A DNA stretch of 64,000 bases from Desulfobacter curvatus DSM 3379 (GCF_000373985.1 NZ_KB893068.1:1-64000), one strand, 5' to 3'. Shown: positions 53,290-63,017, counted from the first letter of the stretch. Program-made: numbers and translations. The notes: generated by a model not told the origin, from the letters alone.

Positions 53290-53607
53290 TTATATATATG
53301 ACCCATTATGTTTTTAAAAATACACGCTGATTGGCTTTATCCTTTCCATAAAGGATAAAATTTTCGGTCAATCTTATAATCTGTCTTCCTGAAATTCAAC
53401 AATAAAACATAATTTTATTTGATTTTATCTGAAAAATAGTGTATTTTATCTTTTTCTATTTTATTTGATATTTTATATATTCTTAGGATAATTTAACAAG
53501 ATCATAATAAAACTATAGTATGAAACATAACGGCTGCGCCTTTGGCAATGGTCGCGCTGCCTATTATTGGTTTCAAAGGATTTTTTTATTTTTAAGGACA
53601 AGACAAA
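53290..53607. other. Intergenic region between rsmG and the EF-G gene
   Basis: No gene is visible. The sequence is A/T-rich, in particular at 53395-53500, and probably holds the promoters for the divergent genes. CCTTTCCATAAAGG at 53341-53354 is a short palindrome of unknown meaning. The EF-G start is served by AAGGA about nine bases upstream of the ATG. Confidence 0.5.
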
Positions 53608-55695
53608 ATGATCAGAGATCTTAAACGGGTTAGAAATATTGGAATCAGTGCCCATATTGATTCCGGTAAGACCACGCTTACTGAACGGATTCTTTTTTAT
53701 ACCAACCGAATCCATAAAATCAACGAAGTAAGGGGCAAGGACGGCACAGGGGCTGTCATGGATTCTATGGAACTGGAAAAGGAAAGGGGCATTACCATTG
53801 CTTCTGCCGCCACCCACTGTGAATGGGACAACCATGCCGTTAATATTATTGACACACCGGGCCATGTGGATTTCACCGTGGAGGTGGAACGGTCCTTGCG
53901 GGTTCTGGACGGTGTTGTGCTTATCCTGTGCTCGGTATCCGGGGTACAGTCCCAGTCCATTACCGTTGACCAGCAGATGAAACGCTACGAAGTCCCTTGT
54001 ATTGCGTTTGTCAATAAATGTGACCGTTCAGGCGCCAACCCGCTTAAAGTCTGCAAGCAGCTTCGGGATAAACTCGGCCATAATTCAGTGATGCTGCAAC
54101 TTCCCATAGGTCTTGAAGATAAGCACGAAGGCGTTATCGACCTTGTGAAAATGAAAGCATATTATTTTGAAGGTGACAACGGGGAAAAAATGGTGGGGGC
54201 CGAAATCCCTGCAGAACTGCAAGATGATGCCGCCGCAGCCAGGGAAGAGATGCTTGACGCTGTGTCCCTATTCTCCGAAGAACTGACAGACGCTGTTCTT
54301 GAGGAAGCTGAAATCACCGAAGAAATGATCATGCATGCAGTCAGGATCGGCACCATTGCCCGGGAAATGACGCCTGTTTTTCTGGGTTCAGCGTACAAAA
54401 ATAAAGGGGTTCAACCCCTGCTGAATGCTGTTGTCAATTACCTGCCCTGCCCTCTGGATATTAAAAATGAGGCCATTGATCTGGACAATAACGAAGAAAC
54501 CGTTATCTTAGAAAGTGATTTTAACAAACCCACCGTGGCCCTGGCCTTTAAACTGGAAGACGGCCAATATGGTCAGCTGACCTACATCCGTGTCTACCAG
54601 GGCTGTGTTAACAAGGGAGACACCCTGATCAACGCCAGGGATCATAAAAAGGTTAAAATCGGCCGACTCATCCGCATGCACTCCAACCAGATGGAAGACG
54701 TGGAGGCCGTTCCGGCCGGTCATATCGGTGCTATGTTCGGCATTGACTGTGCGTCGGGCGACACCTTTGTTTCACCGGATATCAACTACTCCATGATGGC
54801 CATGCATGTTATGGACCCGGTTATTTCTTTGTCCATCACGCCCAAGGACAACAAAGCCCAAATCAACATGTCCAAGGCCTTAAACAGATTCACCAAGGAA
54901 GACCCCACATTCAAGACCTATGTGGATCATGAAACCGGAGACACAATTATCCAGGGTATGGGCGAACTTCATTTAGAAGTTTATGTGGAACGTATGAAAC
55001 GTGAATACAAGGCCGAGGTTGCCACAGGCCAGCCCAGGGTTGCTTACAGGGAAACCATTACCAAAAAAGCACCCTTCAATTACACCCATAAAAAACAGAC
55101 CGGTGGTGCAGGTCAGTTTGGCCGTGTGGCAGGTTTTATTGAACCCACTGAAGAAGAATTTGAATTTGTAAACAAGATCACCGGCGGCCGCATCCCCACA
55201 CAATATATTCCGGCCTGTGAAAAAGGTTTTGAAGGCTGCCTTGTAAAGGGCCCAAGCCTTGAATTCCCGGTCACCGGCATCAAGGTCACCTTAGAAGACG
55301 GTGCCTACCATGCCGTTGATTCATCTGAAATGGCATTCCAGTCAGCAGCACGCGGCGGTTTTCTGGAGGCTTACAACAAAGCAAAACCTGTTATCATGGA
55401 ACCGATTATGAAGGTGGTTATTGAAACCCCCAATGAGTTCCAGGGTGCCTGCATGGGACTGATTAACCAACGGCGGGGCATTATCCAGGGTTCCCAGGAA
55501 GAAGGGGTGATGTCCGTCATCGAATCCCAGGTTCCGCTGTCCGACATGTTCGGCTTTTCAACGGTTTTAAGATCCGCCACCCAGGGCAAAGCCCAGTTCA
55601 CGATGGAATTTTCCTCGTATAAACAGGCCCCCCAGTCTATTGCAGACGAGATTGCCAAGAAAAAAGCCGAAGAAAAAGCAGCCAAAAACAAATAA
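53608..55695 (+). CDS. fusA: Elongation factor G
   Basis: GTPase that moves tRNAs and mRNA through the ribosome. 695 residues: P-loop AHIDSGKTTL (about residues 15-24), DTPGHVD, NKCD, then domains II-V, ending in a lysine-rich tail. The N-terminus MIRDLKRVRNIGISAHIDSGKT and RHINKINEVRG-like KINEVRGKDG place it with the mitochondrial EF-G1/spirochaete-delta (spd) branch rather than the str-operon type, from memory. It stands alone rather than next to rpsG and tufA; a second EF-G is therefore likely elsewhere. Confidence 0.92.
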   Translation: MIRDLKRVRNIGISAHIDSGKTTLTERILFYTNRIHKINEVRGKDGTGAVMDSMELEKERGITIASAATHCEWDNHAVNIIDTPGHVDFTVEVERSLRVLDGVVLILCSVSGVQSQSITVDQQMKRYEVPCIAFVNKCDRSGANPLKVCKQLRDKLGHNSVMLQLPIGLEDKHEGVIDLVKMKAYYFEGDNGEKMVGAEIPAELQDDAAAAREEMLDAVSLFSEELTDAVLEEAEITEEMIMHAVRIGTIAREMTPVFLGSAYKNKGVQPLLNAVVNYLPCPLDIKNEAIDLDNNEETVILESDFNKPTVALAFKLEDGQYGQLTYIRVYQGCVNKGDTLINARDHKKVKIGRLIRMHSNQMEDVEAVPAGHIGAMFGIDCASGDTFVSPDINYSMMAMHVMDPVISLSITPKDNKAQINMSKALNRFTKEDPTFKTYVDHETGDTIIQGMGELHLEVYVERMKREYKAEVATGQPRVAYRETITKKAPFNYTHKKQTGGAGQFGRVAGFIEPTEEEFEFVNKITGGRIPTQYIPACEKGFEGCLVKGPSLEFPVTGIKVTLEDGAYHAVDSSEMAFQSAARGGFLEAYNKAKPVIMEPIMKVVIETPNEFQGACMGLINQRRGIIQGSQEEGVMSVIESQVPLSDMFGFSTVLRSATQGKAQFTMEFSSYKQAPQSIADEIAKKKAEEKAAKNK

Positions 55696-55721
55696 GACCT
55701 TTTTGACATAAGAGAGGAAAC

Positions 55722-56417
55722 ATGCTTAAAAATGACCTCATTTTAAGAAGCCCGGCAGAAAAAACCATTGGTGCCGACAACATTACGAATGGTCAGTTCG
55801 GTGCAGTACTTTCCCGGGCTGGCGTCGGCAAGACCGGATTTCTGGTCCAAATTGCCCTGACACGTCTGCTTTGTGACGAAAAAGTACTTCACATCAGCTT
55901 ATGTGACACCATAGAAAAAATAACCATAAGATATAATGAAGGCTACACCAGTCTTATCGACAGTATCGGTTATGTTGACGCTCAGGTTGCCGAACGTCTG
56001 TGGGATGAGATACAGCATCACAAAACAGGTATTGCATACAACGAATCCACATTTAATGTAAACAAAATCAGAGATTACCTGAACAGCTTTAAGGGGGCGG
56101 ACCTTACCCTGCCGACCCTGATTATCATTGACGGCCTTGATTTTGATACCGACCTTTCAACTGTGCTTTCCGATTTAAAACAGCTTCAACAGGACTTTGG
56201 TATCTGCGTCTGGTTTTCCATGCAAAGCCACAGGGAAGAACCGCTTAACCCAAACGGCTATCCGGTTCAACTGGAAAATTACGACATACTGTTTGATAAA
56301 GCCGTATTCCTTGCCACGGAGGAAGATAGAATCCAAGCCATTGTACTTAAAGACGGAGACAGAACGGACCAGAAACTTTTGCTGGATCCGGCCACGTTGA
56401 TGCCGGCTGAAGAATAA
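55722..56417 (+). CDS. RecA/KaiC-like ATPase of unknown function
   Basis: 231 residues. The Walker A loop is SRAGVGKTGFL (about residues 31-41), and LIIIDGLDFD (about 133-142) is the Walker B strand. The fold resembles single-domain KaiC/RadA-type ATPases. No DNA-binding or zinc domain is attached. It starts 26 bases after the EF-G gene and ends at a terminator, so it is most likely cotranscribed with it. Function unknown. Confidence 0.7.
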   Translation: MLKNDLILRSPAEKTIGADNITNGQFGAVLSRAGVGKTGFLVQIALTRLLCDEKVLHISLCDTIEKITIRYNEGYTSLIDSIGYVDAQVAERLWDEIQHHKTGIAYNESTFNVNKIRDYLNSFKGADLTLPTLIIIDGLDFDTDLSTVLSDLKQLQQDFGICVWFSMQSHREEPLNPNGYPVQLENYDILFDKAVFLATEEDRIQAIVLKDGDRTDQKLLLDPATLMPAEE

Positions 56418-56463
56418 ATCAATTGCATCAATAACACCGTCTGAACAGATCACAGCATTTAAA

Positions 56464-56503
56464 GGCCGCAACACCCGGCAAGACGGGATTGCGGCTTTTT
56501 TTA
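56464..56503 (+). terminator. Rho-independent terminator after the ATPase gene
   Basis: GGCCGCAA (56464-56471) pairs with TTGCGGC (56489-56495), and a run of seven or more T follows at once (56496-56502). It is placed about 50 bases beyond the ATPase stop. Confidence 0.85.
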
Positions 56504-56537
56504 TCTTAAGCAAATCATCATCATTAGAGATGTTTCA

Positions 56538-56570
56538 ATCAAAGACCAATGACGGTCCGTGACCGTTATA
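56538..56570 (-). repeat. Dispersed two-hairpin element, fragment E
   Basis: On the minus strand it reads TATAACGGTCACGGACCGTC then ATTGGTCTTTGATTG, matching the left half of copies A2 and C. The right half is missing. The TAA in it is the stop codon of the antiporter gene. Confidence 0.6.
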
Positions 56571-58350
56571 GGAGAAGGAAACAAAGGGCCATGATTATCG
56601 TAGGTACCAGTGCATAGAGGAGCAGCAGCAATGGTGAGATGCCGTTATTGAAATAATTTTTCAAAATAGCCTGTCCAGCCGGATTCGGTGCATTGGCAAT
56701 TATGGTGAGCCCGCCGCCGGTAACAGCTCCTGCCACCACCGCATATTTGAGGTTGTCGGTGAAACCGGGCACCAGAGTGCTCAGGTAAGTAATAGCGGCA
56801 TTGTCGTTGAAGGCTGTGAGCACCGTAGCACTCAACATGAGAGGAAGTTCTCCTAAACTGCCAAGCACCGGAGCAATCCACCACCCCTGGAGACCGCCAT
56901 GGATAACCAGCCCGCCCAGAAAAAAGCCGACCAGCATCGGGGATTTCAAATTGATATTATTCTGAAATGGCCAGGTAACATGGCTAAAACCGACAAAAAA
57001 CAACATGCCGGAAACAAAAATAGCCGGATAGTGGGCATTGGCAATGGTCCATACCATGAAAGCAACATGGACGGCGATAATCCATCCGGGGACATCGCCG
57101 GAACGGTTATCCCAGTTAGGGTCGTTGAGTTTTGGCCTTTTATCCCTGGGAAGCAGACCCGGAACGGAAACACTCATTTGTTGAACCTTGAGGTCTTCAA
57201 ACTCCTGCTCAAATGTCTCCTCCAACAAAGCGCAATCGGTGTCATCCATCTCACAAATTGTCATGGTGGACTCTCTGGCAGCATGTTTAATTCTTTGAAA
57301 TTCTTGCTGCAAATCATCCCCAATCCGCTGTTCAGCCATCTTCAGGTCTTTTTTGAGCGCATCACTATGAATATATTTTTCCTTAATCTCAGTTTTCAGC
57401 ATGGACAGCCTGAATTTTCTTTCAAGCGTGAAAAGTTTTTTTCTAAACACCATGAAGACCAATACGTTGGATAGAACAATACCAATAACCGCTTTCCAGC
57501 CAAAGTTGCTGAGCATGAAAGGCAGGTTCCAGTCCCAGGGAGCTGCCACCATAAGGACCGGTGGGGCAGCAAAATGGGTAAGAGTTCCGCCAACCGAAAT
57601 ATTGACAAAAAGAAGGGATATGGTTGCGTATTTAAGTGCTTTACCCGGTTTAAGTTCATAAAATTTGCGGGCAAGCAGCATGGCCGAAATTGTCATTGCT
57701 GCAGGTTCGGTGATAAATGAGCCTAGAATCGGCCCTATGGTCATAATTGTCAGCCACCAGGCCGCCAATGTACTTTTAAAAATCCCTGCAACACGGCTCA
57801 TTATTTTTTCTGAAAAAATCAAAATAGGGCGGGAGGAAGCAAGGGTCATGATGACCACGACAAACATCGGCTCTGTGTAATTAACCCTGCTTATATAGCT
57901 GACAAAGGTGCCCCAGTCATAGAAAAGAACAATTGCAGCAGTCAGCACTACGGCCCAAAGGCCAAAGATAACCTCAACCTCACCAAGAAAGTGAAAAATC
58001 TCTGCACGGATTCTTGTAGAATTTTCCAACGCCCTCCCGGCTTCAATTTTTTTTTGGTGTTCGGCTTTCCATTTATGTGCGTAGTAGAGAAATTTACTGC
58101 TGAGAAAGGTGTGTAGAATGGCGGCCAAAAAAATTAAGGAGGCCACAAGATTAAATGGAGTATGGCTGATACGGTGCTTAAGAATTGCGGCCACCCCATT
58201 GATGTCAGCATCTTGGTAACTACCAAAACTTGGCGGGAAATTAACAGGGGAATTAGGAGCGTCAGAGCCCCCTGCTGCATAGGCAAAGGCAGTGGATAGA
58301 AACACAAAGAATAAAAAGATGATTGCAAATCGTACTTTCATAAATTCCAT
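56566..58350 (-). CDS. Putative Na+/H+ antiporter (PF07399-like)
   Basis: 594 residues: a signal-like N-terminal helix, then about 10-11 membrane helices interrupted by a long charged cytoplasmic segment (about residues 335-430). FITEPAAMTISAMLLAR and SVGGTLTHFAAPPVLMVAAPW are the core motifs of the ArsB/NhaD-like ion-transport superfamily, here the Na_H_antiport_3 family as I recall. Conserved Thr/Asn-rich TAFNDNAAITYLS near the end is the ion site. ATG 58350 or 58341 are the plausible starts; the frame opens at a GTG at 58365. Divergent from nhaB. Confidence 0.8.
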   Translation of the reverse strand: MEFMKVRFAIIFLFFVFLSTAFAYAAGGSDAPNSPVNFPPSFGSYQDADINGVAAILKHRISHTPFNLVASLIFLAAILHTFLSSKFLYYAHKWKAEHQKKIEAGRALENSTRIRAEIFHFLGEVEVIFGLWAVVLTAAIVLFYDWGTFVSYISRVNYTEPMFVVVIMTLASSRPILIFSEKIMSRVAGIFKSTLAAWWLTIMTIGPILGSFITEPAAMTISAMLLARKFYELKPGKALKYATISLLFVNISVGGTLTHFAAPPVLMVAAPWDWNLPFMLSNFGWKAVIGIVLSNVLVFMVFRKKLFTLERKFRLSMLKTEIKEKYIHSDALKKDLKMAEQRIGDDLQQEFQRIKHAARESTMTICEMDDTDCALLEETFEQEFEDLKVQQMSVSVPGLLPRDKRPKLNDPNWDNRSGDVPGWIIAVHVAFMVWTIANAHYPAIFVSGMLFFVGFSHVTWPFQNNINLKSPMLVGFFLGGLVIHGGLQGWWIAPVLGSLGELPLMLSATVLTAFNDNAAITYLSTLVPGFTDNLKYAVVAGAVTGGGLTIIANAPNPAGQAILKNYFNNGISPLLLLLYALVPTIIMALCFLLL

Positions 58351-58704
58351 CACTATCTTTCTCACTTCAAGTTCCAGATATTCAATAATTTAAATAGCCC
58401 ATAAAAAGAGTTACATATTCTATGATTCAAGTAAAATAATCTATCCCGTTTAGCGTGATTTGACAAGAAAGGAATACAAAGAGCTTTTTTGTTGAAAAAG
58501 GTCCATGGAAATCCAATTGGAATGGATCGTTGGTGGAGCAGGAGGATCATCAGAAACCCATATACTTTGATAAAAACCTAAATTAATAGACCAGCATTGA
58601 ATAATGTGTTGAATTTTTGCAAATAGGATGTTAGAAGCCATATTTTGTAACAAATGTATAATTTATAACCTGTTGTTCCTAATAATAATTGTGAGGATCC
58701 AACC
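58351..58704. other. Divergent control region between the two antiporter genes
   Basis: No gene is supported. It holds AATCCAATTGGAAT (58511-58524), a near-palindrome, and AT-rich stretches suited to divergent promoters. GAGGATC near 58690 is the nhaB ribosome site. Confidence 0.5.
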
Positions 58705-60315
58705 ATGTTCAACGCCGTTGTAAAAAATTTTTTAGGGAATGCTCCCATATGGTACAAGCTTGCTATTATAGTGTTCCTAATTATCAACCCCATTCTCCTT
58801 GTGACTTCAGGCCCTTTCATTACGGGCTGGGTGCTCATTGGAGAATTCATTTTTACCCTGGCCATGGCACTGAAATGCTATCCGCTGCCTTCAGGCGGTC
58901 TTCTGGCCATTGAAGCCATTATCCTGGGTATGGCCAGGCCCGAAACCGTTTACCACGAAGCTTTGGCTAACTTTGAGGTTATCCTTCTTTTGATGTTTAT
59001 GGTTGCAGGCATCTATTTCATGAAGGAATTTTTGCAATTCACCTTCACCCGGATACTTGTGCAGGTGCAGTCTAAAATCATTATTTCTTTGCTGTTCTGT
59101 TTTGCCGGCGCTTTTCTGTCCGCTTTCCTTGATGCGTTAACTGTTACAGCGGTAATCATCGCCGTTGCCTATGGTTTTTACAATGTTTACCACCGTTATG
59201 CCTCTGGAAAAGATAGCTCCTGCGAACATGATCTCACCGACGATAACGCATGCCAAATTGCAAAACGGGACGACCTGGTTCAATTTCGTGGGTTCTTGCG
59301 TAACCTCATGATGCACGGTGCCGTGGGTACCGCCCTGGGCGGTGTTTGTACCCTGGTTGGTGAACCCCAGAACCTGCTGATCGGCCACCAGATGGGCTGG
59401 CACTTTGTTGAGTTCTTTCTGGAAGTCGCACCGGTCTCCATCCCTGTCCTCATTATCGGGCTTGGGACCTGTTATGGACTGGAGAAAATGCATTGGTTCG
59501 GCTATGGCGTTGAACTGCCCGGCAATATCCGTTCCCACCTGCTGGAAACCGCAGTTAAAATGGAAGAAAAAGGAGGAAGTAAACTCAAGGCCAGACTTGT
59601 CATTCAGGCCATAGGCGGTATCTGGCTGATCCTTGCACTTGCCTTCCATCTTGCCGCTGTAGGTCTGATTGGTCTATCTGTTATCATATTCCTGACCTCT
59701 TTTAACGGGATTACCGACGAACACCAGTTTGGACATGCATTTACGGAAGCCCTGCCGTTTACTGCGCTGCTGGTTGTCTTTTTCTCAATTGTTGCTGTTA
59801 TTCACGAACAACACCTTTTCCACCCCATCATGCATTTTGTTCTCAGTCTTCATGGTCATCTCCAGCTTGGGGCATACTATATTGCAAACGGTTTATTATC
59901 CGCGATTTCTGACAACGTCTTTGTTGCCACCGTATATATTACGGAGACAAAGATGCATTTCGTCAATATGCTGGGACAGATCCCCCATATTGGCATGACC
60001 GGGCAGGAGCTGATGGATAAACTGACCAACCCGGAACTTGTCCGGGCTGACGTATTGGCTTCACTTCCTGCAGAAGCTGCTGCCAAAGCAAGTGAAATTA
60101 TCAAGCATTTTGACCACCTGGCCGTCGCAATTAATACCGGCACCAACATTCCAAGTGTGGCAACGCCAAATGGTCAGGCTGCTTTCCTTTTCTTGCTGAC
60201 TTCAGCTTTGGCACCCGTCATCAGACTCTCCTATGGCCGGATGGTTTGGCTTGCGCTGCCATACACCATTACCATGTCGATAACAGGTCTTGTTGCTTGT
60301 TACCTGTTTTTATAA
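58705..60315 (+). CDS. nhaB: Na+/H+ antiporter NhaB
   Basis: 536-residue inner-membrane antiporter with about 12 helices. The N-terminus, NFLGNAPIWYKLAIIVFLI, PGGLLAIEA-like SGGLLAIEAIILGM, the segment FLDALTVTAVIIAVAYGFY and GEPQNLLIGHQMGWHFVEFF are NhaB landmarks. It exports sodium for pH and salt control, which suits a marine or brackish sulfate reducer. A strong terminator follows 130 bases downstream. Confidence 0.92.
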   Translation: MFNAVVKNFLGNAPIWYKLAIIVFLIINPILLVTSGPFITGWVLIGEFIFTLAMALKCYPLPSGGLLAIEAIILGMARPETVYHEALANFEVILLLMFMVAGIYFMKEFLQFTFTRILVQVQSKIIISLLFCFAGAFLSAFLDALTVTAVIIAVAYGFYNVYHRYASGKDSSCEHDLTDDNACQIAKRDDLVQFRGFLRNLMMHGAVGTALGGVCTLVGEPQNLLIGHQMGWHFVEFFLEVAPVSIPVLIIGLGTCYGLEKMHWFGYGVELPGNIRSHLLETAVKMEEKGGSKLKARLVIQAIGGIWLILALAFHLAAVGLIGLSVIIFLTSFNGITDEHQFGHAFTEALPFTALLVVFFSIVAVIHEQHLFHPIMHFVLSLHGHLQLGAYYIANGLLSAISDNVFVATVYITETKMHFVNMLGQIPHIGMTGQELMDKLTNPELVRADVLASLPAEAAAKASEIIKHFDHLAVAINTGTNIPSVATPNGQAAFLFLLTSALAPVIRLSYGRMVWLALPYTITMSITGLVACYLFL

Positions 60316-60331
60316 TATGCATACATATTAG

Positions 60332-60426
60332 ATAACAGTCATGGGCTGGTCTGGTCTATCAACACCCAGACTCAGCCCAAAACGAAAGTTGAGAAATCGG
60401 TGTTAGTTACACAGATTCTCTTATAA
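60332..60426 (+). repeat. Dispersed two-hairpin element, copy B
   Basis: Begins ATAACAGTCATGGGCTGG. The first hairpin pairs the GGGCTG side with CAGCCC near 60375; the second, GAGAAATCGGTGTTAGTTAC (60391-60410) with ACAGATTCTC (60411-60420), is nearly perfect. It ends TTATAAAAG. It lies 17 bases after the nhaB stop. Confidence 0.8.
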
Positions 60427-60442
60427 AAGATAAATAAAGACG

Positions 60443-60490
60443 AAAAGGTGTGCCCAATGCAGTATCTACTGCATTGGGCACACCTTTTTT
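60443..60490. terminator. Perfect hairpin, probable bidirectional terminator
   Basis: AAAAGGTGTGCCCAATGCAGTA (60443-60464) is followed after two bases by its exact complement, ending in six T (60485-60490). The A/T ends make it usable in both directions. It separates nhaB and its repeat from the DUF362 gene. Confidence 0.85.
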
Positions 60491-60684
60491 ACTTATTAAA
60501 TCTTTGGACAATCAGGCAATTATAGAAAACGATCAGGCTATCTTTCCAACCGTCAATTAGTGTATGTTAAGAAAACTTGGGAAAAACTGGAAGCATTCAA
60601 AAGATAAAATACAATTCACAGCTCAATATTGATACCGCCAAAACCCGCAGGGTTCGTACAAAAACTAAAAGGAGAAAAGCAAAC

Positions 60685-61818
60685 ATGGAAAAAGCAAAGG
60701 TTTACTTTACGGATTTTCGTACAAAGGCGTTTGGTGACGGCCTGCCGACAAAACTGAAAAAACTCATCAAAAAAGCAGGAATCGGGGATATGGATATGGA
60801 CGGCAAGTTTGCTGCTATCAAGCTTCATTTCGGAGAAATGGGGAACATCAGTTATCTTCGGCCAAACTATGCCAGAGCCGTGGCGGACGTGGTCAAGGAA
60901 CTGGGGGGTAAACCCTTCTTAACCGATTGCAATACCATGTATCCCGGAAGCCGGAAAAATGCCCTGGAGCACCTGGAATGTGCCTGGGAAAACGGTTTCA
61001 CCCCATTGACCGTGGGCTGTCCCATCCTCATTGGCGATGGCCTTAAGGGAACCGATGACATCAACGTACCCCTGACCGGATGCGAGTATGTCAAGGAGGC
61101 CAAAATCGGGCGAGCCGTCATGGATGCAGATGTCTTCATCAGTCTCACCCATTTTAAAGGGCACGAAGTCACCGGATTTGGCGGGGCCATCAAAAACATC
61201 GGCATGGGATGCGGCTCCAGGGCCGGAAAAACAGAGCAGCACAGCAGCAGTAAAGCCCAGATCAACGAGGACCTGTGCCGGGGCTGTCTGGCCTGCCAAA
61301 AGGAGTGCGCCAACAACGGGCTGGACTTCGATGAAGAAAATAAAAAAATGCAGGTAAACCAGGAAAATTGCGTGGGCTGCGGCCGCTGTCTGGGGGCGTG
61401 CAACTTTGACGCCATTTCCTTTGACTTCAGCGCTGCCGTGGAGATGCTGAACCGCCGCATGGCCGAGTATACCAAAGCGGTGGTGGACGGGCGCCCCTGT
61501 TTTCATATTTCCCTGGTGGTGGACGTCTCCCCCAACTGTGACTGCCACGGAGAAAACGATGTACCCATACTGCCCAATCTGGGCATGTTTGCCTCCATGG
61601 ACCCCCTGGCCCTGGACCAGGCCTGTATAGACGCCTGTATGGCGGCAGATCCCCTGCCCGGCAGTCAGCTGGCCGAAAACCTGGCCAAGCCTGACTTCCA
61701 TGACCATCACGATCATTTTACAAATAACCGGCCAGAATCTGAATGGCAAAGTTGCATGGAACATGCCGAAAAAATTGGCCTGGGTACCCGGTCGTACGAA
61801 CTGATTAAAGTTAAATAG
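60685..61818 (+). CDS. DUF362 ferredoxin-type iron-sulfur protein
   Basis: 377 residues. The DUF362 domain (residues about 1-190) has VYFTDFRTK at the start, KLHFGEMGN, and GGAIKNIGMGCGSR. Two 4Fe-4S motifs follow: CRGCLACQKEC and CVGCGRCLGAC. DUF362 proteins are common in anaerobes and their role is unproven, probably redox-linked. ATG 60685 is chosen because AGGAG precedes it; the upstream extension has no similarity and no ribosome site. Confidence 0.9.
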   Translation: MEKAKVYFTDFRTKAFGDGLPTKLKKLIKKAGIGDMDMDGKFAAIKLHFGEMGNISYLRPNYARAVADVVKELGGKPFLTDCNTMYPGSRKNALEHLECAWENGFTPLTVGCPILIGDGLKGTDDINVPLTGCEYVKEAKIGRAVMDADVFISLTHFKGHEVTGFGGAIKNIGMGCGSRAGKTEQHSSSKAQINEDLCRGCLACQKECANNGLDFDEENKKMQVNQENCVGCGRCLGACNFDAISFDFSAAVEMLNRRMAEYTKAVVDGRPCFHISLVVDVSPNCDCHGENDVPILPNLGMFASMDPLALDQACIDACMAADPLPGSQLAENLAKPDFHDHHDHFTNNRPESEWQSCMEHAEKIGLGTRSYELIKVK

Positions 61819-61973
61819 CAGAAATGTGGAAAAGGTATTGCTATTTTGAAAAACGAAATTTTATGGATTTGGTTACCTTCAATATTTGTGGCCATTATTG
61901 GAAAGTTAAGTTACACCCATAGTGCTTACAAAATCCGTTAATTTTGGATTTACATTAAATCAGGAACAGACAT

Positions 61974-62405
61974 ATGAGAAGATATCCTTTTTTAGAAGAA
62001 ATCGGCCTTGAAGTCCTTTATGCCAAAGACGGTGAATCAGAGCTGGCCATTGATTTAACAGAAAAACACAGTACATCCTGGGGATCCATGCACGGTGGTG
62101 TGACAATGACGTTATTGGATGTCTGTATGGCACGTGCTGCACGCTCAGCGGATCCGGAAGAGAGCGGGGCCGCGACCATTGAGATCAAAGTCAGTTTTTT
62201 TCAACCAGGCGGCCGGATCGGTCAACGTGTGACTGCGAAGGGTCGTCTTTTACATCATTCAGGGCGAATGTGCTTCTGTGAAGGGGAGGTTTGGAATGAT
62301 GAAAAACTGGTTGCCAAGGCGTTGGGTACGTTCAAAATCTTCCATACGGCAGAATCGTCTAAAAATGGAAAAAGCACCCCGCAAGGGCAATCGGTCCTTC
62401 ACTGA
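61974..62405 (+). CDS. PaaI-type hotdog thioesterase
   Basis: 143 residues with the hotdog fold: GSMHGGVTMTLLDVCMARA, including the conserved HGG, and a central helix. Family members split acyl- or aryl-CoA esters. A ribosome site-poor ATG at 61974 opens the frame. It lies 29 bases before the HD-domain gene, whose ribosome site AAGGAG is separate. Confidence 0.85.
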   Translation: MRRYPFLEEIGLEVLYAKDGESELAIDLTEKHSTSWGSMHGGVTMTLLDVCMARAARSADPEESGAATIEIKVSFFQPGGRIGQRVTAKGRLLHHSGRMCFCEGEVWNDEKLVAKALGTFKIFHTAESSKNGKSTPQGQSVLH

Positions 62406-62434
62406 CCGAAAACGCTTAACATTAACAAGGAGAC

Positions 62435-63016
62435 ATGATGAGCAGCCCAATACCTACACGTGACGCAGCCTTGGCGCTTCTAAAACGTTACAACACGAGT
62501 GACAGCCTTATCAAGCACGCATTTGCCGTCGAAGGCGTGATGCGTTACATGGCCGGAAAATATGGCGAAAATAAGGATACATGGGGTGTTGTGGGCTTGA
62601 TCCACGACCTCGATTATGAACAGTTTCCTGATCAGCACTGCAAAAAGACCGAAGAGATTCTAAAGGAAAACGATTGGCCAACGGATTTGATTCGTGCCGT
62701 GGTCAGCCATGGATGGGGGATTTGTACGGATGTCAAGCCCGAAAGCACCATGGAAAAAACGCTTTTTGCCGTTGACGAGCTCACCGGGTTGGTGGCGACT
62801 TCAGCGCTGGTCAGGCCTTCAAAGAGCGTCATGGACATGAAAGCGAAATCAGTTAAAAAAAAATGGAAAGACAAAAGATTCGCGGCGCGCGTTGATCGAT
62901 CAATTATCCAGAAAGGCGCCGATATGTTGGGGGTTGAACTGGGTGAACTGATTACGGATACGATTATGGGGATGCGTGAGGTAGCCGTTGAAATAGGATT
63001 AAAAGGAGACGCATAA
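62435..63016 (+). CDS. HD-domain (HDIG-type) hydrolase
   Basis: 193 residues. HAFAVEGVMRYMA (first His, about residue 28), GLIHDLDYEQFP (HD pair about 51-52), and VVSHGWG give the metal-binding pattern of HD hydrolases. HDIG proteins cut phosphomonoesters or cyclic dinucleotides; this short form has no sensor domain and its substrate is unknown. It is two bases before the DUF6485 gene. Confidence 0.85.
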   Translation: MMSSPIPTRDAALALLKRYNTSDSLIKHAFAVEGVMRYMAGKYGENKDTWGVVGLIHDLDYEQFPDQHCKKTEEILKENDWPTDLIRAVVSHGWGICTDVKPESTMEKTLFAVDELTGLVATSALVRPSKSVMDMKAKSVKKKWKDKRFAARVDRSIIQKGADMLGVELGELITDTIMGMREVAVEIGLKGDA

Positions 63017-63017
63017 T

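Noticed and set aside
60919..61764. 281-codon minus-strand frame
   Set aside because: Antisense shadow of the DUF362 gene, which has two 4Fe-4S motifs in the sense frame.
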